Source: Zoroaster sp. YZ-2022
Taxonomy: Eukaryota > Echinodermata > Asteroidea > Forcipulatida > Zoroasteridae
DNA: 64,000 nt
Assembly: GCA_029582265.1 (NCBI GenBank)
Contig: CM055819.1
Span: 11,023,087-11,087,086, forward strand
Direction: 5' to 3'
In this document: positions 25,201 through 35,930 of the stretch, in pieces
Layout: the number at the start of each line of letters is the position of its first letter
How positions within the stretch are numbered: the first letter of the stretch is position 1
The notes under the pieces: model-generated
Seen by the model: the letters and a program-made list of their open reading frames with translations, nothing else
The model's database searches: none
Told to the model about the DNA's origin: nothing
Program-made: the position numbers and the translations under genes

Positions 25201-25648
25201 TTATACTATTTCTAGTGCATCCACCAACAACACATGAAGTCGGCATTATAACTGTTAGACAACAACGTCGAAAAAAAGCTTCATAAAAACTTCATGCCTC
25301 TGCTGACGCATGAAAACGCATGTATAATATACACGGAAGTAACATGGCGTCTTCTGTTTACTCTCGGGTGCTCATGGGTTATACGTCATCCCTTTTCGCT
25401 GGTTTACAAGTCCGCTGGTACTATATCGTGGATTTCATAGTGGATTTTCAATGGGTCTTTGTCGGGAACCAGTGCAGGGCGGGAAATTTCTAAAATCGAA
25501 GAAGCGAGGTCTAATTTTTTCGGTCAAATTGCAACAAAATTATAAAGAGAAAAACATGACCACAACAATAAATTGTTACCTGAACACAACATAAACAAGG
25601 TTCGATAGTCAATTTAATGTGAGAGTTTTCGTTGTAGTCCATCTTTAA
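22263..25648. mobile_element. 3.38-kb TTAA-flanked terminal-inverted-repeat element carrying a P2X7-ballast-like gene
   Basis: The left end AGATGGACTACAAC begins at 22267 and the right end GTTGTAGTCCATCT finishes at 25644. TTAA sits on both outsides (22263-22266 and 25645-25648). The first ~220 bp and last ~332 bp match the 540-bp element at 56447-56986, which is therefore a deletion derivative joined at the sequence CCATGA. The 2.8 kb missing from the derivative contains three exon-like blocks of a ballast-domain protein. TTAA target sites are used by Kolobok and piggyBac. No clear transposase is visible. Confidence 0.8.
22605..24131 (+). pseudogene. Three-exon pseudogene with a P2X7 C-terminal (ballast) type zinc domain
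   Basis: Exon 1 (22605-22807) encodes an acidic start, MSDSSEYWEDHSIDEEEEF, and, after a one-base shift near 22680, ends with a GAEPYRFEPLL block and an in-frame stop. Exon 2 (23356-23575, borders AG and GT) has CSCGHCVLQPLLANCICCKE, then CLTIHDWFDAICLHPGVL. Exon 3 (23964-24131) has KYRHVAYRQVVRWC, then YLGRFNRVPLPSCVMDAVRR and GGQYKGF. The Cys clusters and the YRHVAYRQ and LPSCV...IR/VR...YKGF blocks match the cytosolic ballast domain of vertebrate P2X7. In invertebrates this domain occurs in stand-alone proteins without the channel. Frameshifts occur near 22680, 23548 and 24006, with stops, so it is broken. It is not an ion channel: no transmembrane segments are present. Confidence 0.75.
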
Positions 25649-26333
25649 ACATTGCGGTCCCAAACATGTTTCCTCCCATGACTTTGTATACTATCGCCCC
25701 CTCTACGTGTTCCTGTAATAGTTTGTCCTCCCATGACTTTGTATACTATCGCCCCCTGTACGTGTTCCTGTCGTAGTTTCCCGATTTGGATCTTTTATGG
25801 CGATTTACGACAAAATAGGCGGTAATACTGACACGGTACAGGGAAGTGGATAAATTTTCAATGGGGGGACCTCGGCTGGGGGCGCGTGCCCCCGTGCCCC
25901 CCGATAGTTGCGCCACTGAACAAAACCAACATTTGTTGATACATTTAAAAGTTATGATTTTGTTTGGACGGGACTGCATTGTGTGTGTGGTAGGAGATAG
26001 TTATATTGTGTTTCCTTTTTTACAGTGTATACTCCTGTTATTGTATTCAATTACAAAATAACAGGTGCAACTGAAATGGCAAATTCATGGCAAATTGTAA
26101 ATTTATGTTATTTTTTTAATTTGAAATAGTAAAAAAAATTAAAAAGTAAAAAAAAACAGGCCTCAAATAAGCTTGGACATGGTCTAAACAAATATAAAAG
26201 TACAACAAAATAAAAAGCAATTTTAGAACAATCGTTAACATTATTTGTACTAATTGAACGTAGCTACGTAGCCACACCTTTTGCAATGCAGAAACGTGCC
26301 TCCATCCTAGGAAAGTTAAACATGACAACTTAC
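25649..26333. repeat. Short duplication and a hAT-like terminus
   Basis: A ~55-60-bp block (CCTCCCATGACTTTGTATAC, then TATCGCCCCCT and ACGTGTTCCTG) is repeated in tandem at 25672-25785. At 25866-25918 a G/C-rich stretch ends GATAGTTGCGCCACTG, the complement of a CAGTGGCGCAAC terminus typical of hAT elements, but no partner end was found. No gene is evident apart from the exon at 26334. Confidence 0.6.
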
Positions 26334-26400
26334 CAATCAGCATGACATAAGCAAGAATCAGGAGAGGTAACACAACGATGATATCGTGAAGGGTGACCAT
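26334..26400 (-). CDS. Orphan signal-peptide exon of the discoidin-lectin family
   Basis: Encodes MVTLHDIIVVLPLLILAYVM followed by LI, then a phase-1 donor (ATTG|GTAAGTT). It has the same length (67 nt), phase and pattern as exon 1 of lectin gene 1 at 49516-49582 (MFTIHNIIDELPVLILASVM). The hydrophobic run V-V-L-P-L-L-I-L-A-Y-V-M is a typical secretory signal. An upstream in-frame ATG at 26418 would add six residues; the gene 1 copy supports the inner start. No stalk or discoidin exon was found in the 26 kb to its left. It is therefore either a relic or the first exon of a gene reaching beyond this window. Confidence 0.65.
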
Positions 26401-26418
26401 GACAGCCGATGTCTCCAA

Positions 26419-27550
26419 GCCCCCTCAAATGAAAGCAACCCCTCTCCTCTTGTACACAAATTATCAACTGAAAGGTACATCCGCAGCACTAGATTCTCTA
26501 TCAACTTCTGAGTCCAACGATGTCATTGTGACGGAGTCATGATGTCGGGGGAAGGGAGGAGTTAATTTTTAATGCAGAGTGTTTTGTCGAAGATAATATT
26601 ATATGAAATGCAATATTAGCTATATAGTGCATATAAGCCAGTGCATGAACTACAGTACTTTCTCAATAATTATATGGAACACATTCTATTACCAACATAC
26701 ATAAATCAAACATACATCAACACACCAACCCTAGGCGACCCTATGTGAGATTAAAATTTCGGATTTTAATTATTTTTAGTTAAAATAGATAAATCACTTC
26801 AGCCAATAATGCAAACTAAGTTACCGCCTATAAATAAAACTTCGAATTCCTCAATAATATAAATTAGTCTATTCCAGCTTTAAGAAAATCTAAAAACCCA
26901 TAGTTACCGAAAATATTCTTATAAATTAATAAAAGACTAACTGTTCATTATTTAGTCAAGGCACCATGGGAAAAAAAACCTTCGTGAAAAATGTATAATT
27001 TCAAGATTAAAATTTATATTTGATATATTTTTCGTAGTTGCCTCATTACCGAAATAGTTAGAGTTACAAATTCAAATTAAACTATAATCTCTTTAAACTG
27101 AATGTGTTTTTCAAGATCCGTGATCAAATCAACTTGAAACCTGACAAGTTAGTACACATTTGTTGGGGAATCTATGCCAACTGTTTACTACCTTTCACTC
27201 TTCAAATGTCTTTAGGGCAATTCAAATGTGGCAATTCTTTATGCTAATTTCAAATGTGCATATTCATGAGCATACCTAAAAACCTATGATGTAATGCCAT
27301 GCTGCAACATTATGGTTGGTTTGTGCTACAATACATGATAATGGATATTATTAATTGGATAGTTGTGTCTGTTTATTGCCATTTAACCCTTAGGATGGAC
27401 CATGGCACTGTGGACAACTGTTCTCAAGTGTGACGAATCCTTTCGTATTACACAAGAATGTGATTTATAAACTAAGTTCCAAGAAAGATGATAGACGGTA
27501 AAAGTGTCGCTACAACGGTTTACACTGCTTTATTTGGATAGCAGACAGCA
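26419..27550. other. No gene recognised
   Basis: AT-rich sequence upstream of the orphan exon. A TATA-like ATATAGTGCATATAAG lies near 26620-26636, but its link to the exon is unproven. Confidence 0.35.
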
Positions 27551-27731
27551 CCCGGGGCCAATTTCATAGAGCTGCAAATTTGCTGAGCACAGAAAGATTG
27601 TGCTTAGCATAAATAGGTTACTCACCAAATTGCCAAGTAATGTATATTGCTTCTGGCAGGTCCTCAGCTAAATTTTGATAAATTTGCTAGTCAATATTTT
27701 CTGCTAAGCAGCTTTATCAAACTGGGCCCTG
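27551..27731. mobile_element. ~181-bp MITE, GGGCC-ended family
   Basis: The left end GGGGCCAATTTCATAGAGCT and the right end, complement CAGGGCCCAGTTTGATAAAG, are imperfect inverted repeats of about 24 bp. The interior holds inverted TGCTTAGC/GCTAAGCA-like motifs. I recognise this CAGGGCCCAGTTTCATAAAGC style as a common short repeat in marine invertebrate genomes. No coding capacity. Confidence 0.7.
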
Positions 27732-28149
27732 TTTGTAAGTATCGAAACACGGGAACTATTGACTTAATTATTGGCCAGGACCATTCGTCTAATGGACCTT
27801 GTTGCATTTACCCGTTTTGCAGCTCACAGGTTAACTACATCGTCAGAGCGACCTCGCGCGGCAGAAAGTATCCATTCGAATTCTTGACGTTTCGTTTTCA
27901 TTTAGATAAGCTTCTTTATGTAAGCCTAACTTACGCACTTGTAAGAGTATGAATTTGACAATTATTTTGTGAAATTATTCATTCTAATTTTTGTTTTTTC
28001 TTTCTTTAATGAAACTAACGATTTTTCGATTTAAGCCAAAATTGTCACACAGTACAGGTAAATAGCCATAAAAACATAATCGAAACAGTTAAGATATGAG
28101 CCGCATCGGAACACAAAATCTGTATTTGAAGCCAAGGAGACTCACAATA

Positions 28150-28500
28150 TTGATATTTCCTTAGAGCCCCTCCTTAAAATCTTTTTCAGATGTTGGAAGC
28201 AAGTGTTACTAGGGAACAGTCATCGGATGCTGTATTGAAACTGTAACGAAAAAGTGGAAAGATGTGGACATTCAATGAGCTGACGGACAGACCGAGTACC
28301 TCACTTCCTTCAGAGCACTGCATCCCATCATCACTTGTCTTATTCAATCGGTAACAATTATTCATTCTTTCGGTCATTATATTAAATCACACCATTTTAC
28401 GCTTTTATAATTGTATTCATTGCATGAAATTTATTCAAACTAAAGTAAGTGACAGAGTAAGTGCTCTAAATGCGTCGACTATGTTGTTTTACTATTTTAG
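28150..28500. repeat. Segment duplicated downstream of lectin genes (copy 1)
   Basis: The block 28186-28400 is about 95% identical by eye to 52464-52690. It includes TCATCACTTGTCTTATTCAA and GACAGACCGAGTACCTCACT. On the minus strand both copies keep an open frame of about 60 codons starting MTE-MNNCYRLNKTSDDG. Because the flanking intron-like sequence is equally conserved, the frame may be incidental. By position the block lies 3' of lectin gene 0 and gene 2, so it may be untranslated or 3'-flanking sequence of the duplicated unit. Confidence 0.65.
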
Positions 28501-28506
28501 GCCAAC

Positions 28507-28886
28507 AAAGTCCCCGGTTTCTGGTCATAGGTCATCTTCAAATCGGTACGGTGACGTTTTTTTTTGTTTTTTTGTTTTTTAGTTTTTTTTGGTAATCTTT
28601 TTTCCCAACCAGTGAAATACGTGATACATGCCTACGCGGTTATTGGAACCAGATCAAATTCCCCAGACACAAAGTACCGTATGGTGGCTAAGAGAGGCCT
28701 CACAAATCGGGTAAAGGTTCATACCCCTATGAAAAAGTCGTTTAAAACACAGCACGATAGGATTCCAATTGATCCAACAATTTTGGCTGCAATTGGACAT
28801 CGTTCATAGCCAAATAAACAAATAAATAAAAATGCCGACGCGCGGGTCTGAGGCGACGCGCGCGGAGACCAGAAACCGGAGACTTT
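28507..28886. mobile_element. ~380-bp MITE with CCGGTTTCTGGTC ends, empty site in paralogue
   Basis: The ends are inverted: AAAGTCCCCGGTTTCTGGTC at the left and GACCAGAAACCGGAGACTTT at the right. The paralogous unit at 52770-52790 runs straight from CTATTTTAG to TTTAATTTCC without it, so this is an insertion after duplication or a clean loss from the other copy. A second, inverted copy lies at about 32652-32980. Confidence 0.75.
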
Positions 28887-29745
28887 ATTTTGGCCTTAAT
28901 TTCCCAAATTTGTATAATCGCTACTATTTTATACTTAAGGAACAGAAAATACTTACAAATTGCACATTTCACATAATAATTGTGAGAAGCATGGTTTTAC
29001 AGTATGTCCATAAATAAATTGATGATGGATCCAAAAAACAATTTAAAATTAAAAAGTGGCCGGACAGCAACTTTTTTGTAAATTCGACATTTCGTTTTTC
29101 TCTAAGATGAGAAAACTTCAGACGGAATAATTTCTCAGGATGATTTCAACTTGTACCAACTTTACACCAAGTACAGTCTTAGATAATACTTCGTTCATTT
29201 GATAATCTGGTTATGATTAATGTTGTACTTAAAGCCCAACTTCTGACAATTATTTCATAGGCTAAAATAGCTCATTTCAATTTTGTTTTCATTCTAATGC
29301 CCAGACTGTGCCCGAAACTGTGCCCAGACTGTGTCCAGAGTCCTTCAACAAAACAATTAGAGTATCCTGTTGTTGAAGGTACAACATTGGTAACGTTGGC
29401 AAAACTGTTTCTATGACTTTCTTTGAATTAAGATATATACTTAAACAGCCAATCTGTGAAAGTTTCAACTTATTGTGGAATTTAATTAATAGTCATAAAC
29501 AATTTTCAAAATTTTAACCAAAAAAAACCACTTGCAGCGAAAAGTTGCCGTCAAATTTGTTTAGGATGATTTGTATCTCTACCAGCTTCACATCAATAAT
29601 AGCTTTCGAATACCAGTAGTAAGTCGGTAGTTTTTTAGTGACATCTTGACTGGGTATCTAGTTGTCTGGGTGAATTATTTTTGCCTGCTGGGAGAACGGT
29701 GATGCGCAGAATTTGGAACTTAAGACTCACATGGAGTGTGCATCT
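28887..29745. repeat. Duplicated 3'-flank of the lectin unit
   Basis: 28890-29280 corresponds to 52785-53150, sharing CAGGATGATTTCAACTTGTA and TGATAATCTGGTTATGA. 29370-29640 corresponds to about 37245-37465, sharing CATTGGTAACGTTGGCAAAA and CACTTGCAGCGAAAAGTTGC. A short tandem repeat of GCCCAGACTGTG occurs at about 29300-29338. No coding sequence is seen. Confidence 0.65.
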
Positions 29746-30441
29746 TTAAAGGGGGACTGACATCCTTTATTGTGTGTGTACTTAAGGCGTTTTGTAACAA
29801 AATATTGTTTTTGAGACCCACCTGTGTCTATTTAATCATTGATTTCTGAGTACAAGTATTTTAAAACAATGTTTGAAGTGTTTGGGGGAGGCAACCCCGC
29901 CCCATGGTGGAAGCTCATTTGCATAAGATATGTGACGTAAGGTCGGGAAGATCCGATGTGTACATGATGTACATGTACATACAAACGTTTCACACACGTA
30001 GCGTCGATTTCATTTCTTCCGTGATTTTTGTTTCCGAAACTAATAAAATGCCGGGAAGATGTGTTTCTGCAGGATGCAACAACACCACCAAAGACGGTGT
30101 TAGCCTCCATCTGTTCTCAAGTGACCCAAAGATCGCCGTATTTGGACGAGCAAAGTTCGACTGACAAGAGTAAAGTGGTCAGGTTCATCGGCTCACATAG
30201 TTTTGTGCAGCGATCATTTTGAGCCGAGTTTTGAGCCGAATTTCTCTTCCCGACATGACGTCACGAACAGCTCCTCCGTGCAGGGCGTAAAAGTGGGGGG
30301 CATTTTTACAATGGTAAAATAACACTCTCAAAAACAATAAAAACACAAAACATAAATTTTATTGATCTTTTACTGATATAAAAGAATAAAACGATCACAT
30401 ATTTAACTGTTTGATTTAAATCCATGTCAGTCCCCCTTTAA
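29746..30441. mobile_element. TTAA-flanked element carrying a THAP exon
   Basis: Terminal inverted repeats AGGGGGACTGACAT (starts 29750) and ATGTCAGTCCCCCT (ends 30437) are flanked by TTAA at 29746-29749 and 30438-30441. The 688-bp element holds one THAP zinc-finger exon on the plus strand. TTAA duplications plus a THAP domain are the combination described for Kolobok transposons. The element lacks a catalytic domain, so it is a deletion derivative. Confidence 0.85.
30048..30240 (+). pseudogene. THAP zinc-finger domain (Kolobok-type transposase N-terminus), frameshifted
   Basis: Starts MPGRCVSAGCNNTTKDGVSL and continues HLFSSDPK, matching the THAP N-terminus: C-x4-C, then the SLH.FP block. 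After a one-base shift near 30130 the other frame gives RRIWTSKVRLTRVKW and ends VLCSDHFEPSFEP, supplying the last zinc ligands in C-x2-H. All four C2CH ligands are present. THAP domains bind DNA and serve as transposase DNA-binding domains or host regulators. The frameshift and the absence of any catalytic part make it non-functional as it stands. Confidence 0.85.
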
Positions 30442-31194
30442 GGTTGTTTTACTTTAATTTATATACTTAATTATATCCTTTTTTATACCATGATGCTGGA
30501 ATCTGTATACTACGATTTTTATTATTATTTTTTTTTTAAATTTATTTATTTATTTATTTTGTTGTTTTTTAGGTAGCGCCTTCTTTGATAATGATTTGGA
30601 TCGCTTTTGGGCAATCCCAGTCTCTGTTTTTAATTGTTTGTTTAGTTTTCTATTTATGAATGTGATTGTTTTTTATTGCCTGATATTTAGCCATGTGTTA
30701 TATTTTATCTTCTCTTTAAATTACAGACTGCTACACAATGCAAAAATGTTATTCTTCTATACTTAGAGGAAAATCTGAAGACCGAATTGGGGAACAATTT
30801 TCCATACCCCAGTTTCTACTTTTGCTAAAACATAAAAAATTGAAAACAATAAATATGTGTTTTACCTCATTAATGTTCTCTATCCATCAACTTACGTTAT
30901 TATTATTACAATTTTGTATAATTATGTATCTAATTAATAAGTTTACCAATGAATTAATTACTTAATAAACTTTTCAAAAGTACAAACAATATTCTATGGA
31001 TGTGCCATTTTGTGCACTTCTCTCCTCGCTAATATTTCTTCAAATATTCAACTATTACAAAAAATAACATCTTCTTTAAAAATACTTCTACTGCATGTTT
31101 TCATATGTTGTCACTCTTGAAAACATACACTTGCCTCAACTTAACCATATTGGTTTCAAAAGACGATTCTCTTTAAATCATTGCTTGTCATTGA
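30442..31194. repeat. Duplicated 3'-flank of lectin gene 0
   Basis: 30735-31194 matches 37495-37985 and 53940-54320; for example ATTCTATGGATGTGCCATTT and TGTGCACTTCTC occur at 30993, 37772 and (with one change) 54139. This is the region just 3' of the last discoidin exon in all three units. Confidence 0.7.
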
Positions 31195-32380
<1,186 letters not shown>

Positions 32381-32651
32381 CGACAACAAAAGACGGGCAA
32401 TATTTATCATAAAGGCCCAGAAGCTATTTTTTGTTTTAGAAATATGAGCATCGACCGATCCACAGTTTAGGAATAAATATTTTTCACAAATGTTTACTGT
32501 TAATTAATTTGTATTTATTTAATTTATTTAGAAAATTGTATTTATTTCGACTTTCCCTTCAAACTCCGAGCTATTACGTCATGGGATAGGGGCAATTACC
32601 AAAGTATCTACAGACCACATAATCTGAATCCTGAGCTGTGGGTATACGGCT

Positions 32652-32985
32652 AAAAAAAGTCTCCGGTTTCTGGTCTCCGCGCGCGTCGCCTCAGACCCGC
32701 GCGTTTTTGTTTTTTTGTTTGTTGTTGTTGTTTTGGGGGTTTTTGTTTTGTTTTGTTTTTTTAAGCCCAAATTGCTGGATCAATTGGAATTCTGCCGTGC
32801 TGTGCTTTAAACGACTTTTTCAACATAGGGTATGGGTATGAACGTTTGCCCGATTTGTGAGGCCTCCTTTAGCCACCGTACTTTGTATATGGGAAATTTG
32901 GTCCCCGCGTGTACAATGTATTACGTATTTCCCTTTTGGAAAAAAAAAGCGCGTCACCGCACCGATTTTGAAGCCTGTATAAAAT
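32652..32985. mobile_element. Second copy of the CCGGTTTCTGGTC MITE, inverted
   Basis: Starts AAAGTCTCCGGTTTCTGGTC and, read on the minus strand, follows the copy at 28507-28886 through the CGTCGCCTCAGACCCGCGCG and GGATCAATTGGAATTC regions up to about 32980. The far terminal repeat is not recognisable. A T/G-rich tract (32705-32760) replaces A-rich sequence of the other copy. Confidence 0.65.
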
Positions 32986-35379
32986 GCCACATTTCCCAAG
33001 GTCCATAATCCAGGCCCTTACGTCACTGCTAATACGTCACTGCTAATACATGCTGCAGAGCTAAATACACAAACATGGTCCTGAATAAGTTCATTTTGCA
33101 TCAGAGAGCGCTTGGAATCAAACAATTCCGGTGCCCTTTAGCAAGCCCTGGAACCCCTCTTCTACCCCTGCCGTGGTTAGCTTCGTTCCTCCAGCATTTT
33201 GCCCCCAAACTGTTGTTCTAAATCCACTGTTTGTGGCGGAAAAATGTGCACAGTGCATGGTTTAGGCTGGAAATCTGTCTTGTATTTGTAAAAAGCAAAA
33301 CAAAATGAAAATCAACTAGAAATTTAGTGTTTGTTTGATTACAAACACTAGGTGTTCGGGTTGTTTTAGTAAAGGTGAATCTTATCTCACTAACTTTAAA
33401 TAGGAAAAATTAAAAAAATATTCATATTTGCGTCATTTTCATCTATTGTTTAAAATTTGTGATTTTGTTCATGAGGGGCTTTTTAGTTATGGCTTTTGTA
33501 AGAGTTTATTCCAATCGCGGTACTTGATAAATCCGTCTCCAAACAAACTTACAGAGAGGTATGGAAATACTTTTGAATAGTGTATGATAACACTGTATTT
33601 TGTTTCCTTTCAGAAAATGTAATTCATCTCTACATGATGTCCAGGACCTGTTGAAGCCACACAATCAGCACTGGATACACTATAAGAATTTTAAATATTA
33701 TTTGCCTTTATGTCCATTTAAAGTTACAAAATCATCAATACATACATGTACATGGTCTCTATATGCTGTATTTAGCATAAATTATCATGCCTTTTAAGTA
33801 AGATGGAAACATGGCTAATAATGACACATTTCAATGACTTTAGTTTAGGTGGACTAAAGTACAAGAAAGGACAGTAGTCATCTGAATAAAATGCATTAAA
33901 ACTGAAATGTTGATGAAATTGACCTGGATTTTCTTATCATATAGATTATATATGTAATGTCACATTTGTTGTCACTTTGTGAATTTTGATAATGTGCTTA
34001 ACTGTATTTTTGGGGATCAGTTGTAATCTGTTCAAGGGTTTCATATGTATTTCATAAGAGTTGTTATCGACTTTTCTTTTAAAAAAACAATGATAATTGC
34101 TTATGATGAGGAATGAAAGAACTGAAACAGTGACCTGTCATGTTTTATATGCTTATAAAAGTTGGCAAAGCCAAGGCGGTCATCTATTAATCCAAGTTAA
34201 GAGAAAATCAAGAATGGCATCTCTGAGAGCAGATCGACTTTAATCAACACAATATTACATGAATTTATAAACAGTTTTCATTTAATTAACTCTGTTCCCT
34301 TTAAAATATGATTACCAAACAACATCACAAATATTTAATATTAAGATCGCTTATTACTAACGTTTATAATAGGTAAATTTATATTACTCAAATGTACACA
34401 TAAACAATTAACAATTATTTGTTTAATTAATCGCTAATAGCTAAACGATTTGACATGTTTTCATTTTATATAACCTACAGGGTACTGCGACCATGCTGTA
34501 CTTATGTTCACATTTTGACATCGGCTTACATTGTATCAATGAAATAATATGTAAAAAGTTGTTAATGGCCTTATGTTTCGACTCTAGCAGAGATTGTCAA
34601 AATTGCAATTACACAATTTAAAATAAGTAATGCCAGTAATTAATTTGATTACAAGATGAGATACCTAAATGAATATCCAAAACTACATTAAATTTACATT
34701 ATTATGTAAAGCAAATAAATAAATTAAAATAGAAAATATAAAAAAAAAGGAGCTAAAGTAAAAAGGAAGAAACATATCTTGGCACAGTTTCATAGCGCTG
34801 CTTACTATAAGCAATAAATCAGCGCAAAAATAGGTGGTGCTTGCATAAGTGTGTTTTAAGAGTGATGTAGCATGTGAATTTTGGCTGTGTACATGTGTAC
34901 TTCGCATAACTAAGGATTCCCCAGGTACGCAGCTAGTGCAGAAATTCAGCGCTCAAACCTGTAAGTGGTAAAATAATGATGATCATAAGCACAGAATGCC
35001 ATTGTATGCAGTGGCATGAAACTGAGCATTGGTTATTGATTAATATGTTTGTATTATTGATTAATATGGTTATTGATTAATATGTTTGCATATTATATAA
35101 CAGTTAACTACTTTGTTTATTTGAAAATTAAATAATTTAACATGTACATACACATTACACAAAACAAATAAAGGTTGTTGAATACATCAACTTATGAAGA
35201 AGCAAAAGCATAATTTAATACTGTTTTCACCTTTCATAAAGTACATGTAAACAGGCAAAATCATAAACAAACAATGGGACGAAATAATAAAGTATTCTAA
35301 AATTGATTTACTTTAGACTTAATAAAGATCTTAGAGATTTGAATTGTACGAAAGACCATTAGTGCCACTCTAAGTATAT
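32986..35379. other. Intron-like remnant, then AT-rich sequence with no gene seen
   Basis: 32986-33240 is homologous to 39600-39810 and to about 61930-62050 (intron A-B of the lectin units). From 33241 on the similarity ends. No exon, repeat or motif could be supported up to the palindromes at 35380. Confidence 0.5.
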
Positions 35380-35515
35380 ATTACTAATCCGTTATTACGG
35401 ATTAGTAATCCGTAATAACGGATTAGTAATCCGTAATAACGCATTACTAATCCGTTATTACGGATTAGTAATATATACTAGTATATATTAGTATATATTA
35501 GTAATATATACAAAT
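35380..35515. repeat. Alternating palindromic repeat
   Basis: ATTACTAATCCGTTATTACG and its inverted form CGGATTAGTAATCCGTAATA alternate five to six times, flanked by AGTATATATTAG runs. Single strands could form long hairpins. Confidence 0.85.
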
Positions 35516-35644
35516 ATGGCAAATCAATTAATTATATTTAATGGATGTGTAACTTATTGTCATCGTTACTGTTTATAGAGGGCACTTTATTTGGATAACT
35601 ATTACCTTAATGTATATTCTTGCAATACCCTGATAGCAGAAACA

Positions 35645-35930
35645 CGTAAAAATCACGTGTTAACCACGTTGTGTTACACGTCTTTATGACGTCTTCAAAT
35701 GATGTCTTTATGACGTAAATTTGCACAGATGTAAGACGTCATAAAGACGTTGCACGTTCTACGTGATTATTACGTCTTACAGGTCAAAATCTGACGTCTT
35801 TATCACGTGATCATAAAGTGATAATAACGTCTTTCACTGGTACACAGTTTACGTCTTTTTCACGTGATAACATCTTAACAATAACGTCTTAATGACGTCT
35901 TCCTGACGTGAAGATGACCAGTTTCTGGTG
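35645..35930. repeat. ACGT-rich repeat cluster
   Basis: Within about 285 bp there are about 20 ACGT cores, in the forms TGACGT/ACGTCT and CACGTG/CACGTA, spaced by short A/T stretches (for example ACGTCTTTATGACGT at about 35679). This looks like an internally repeated MITE rather than a gene. The motifs coincide with CREB/ATF and E-box half sites, but no nearby promoter is evident. Confidence 0.6.
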
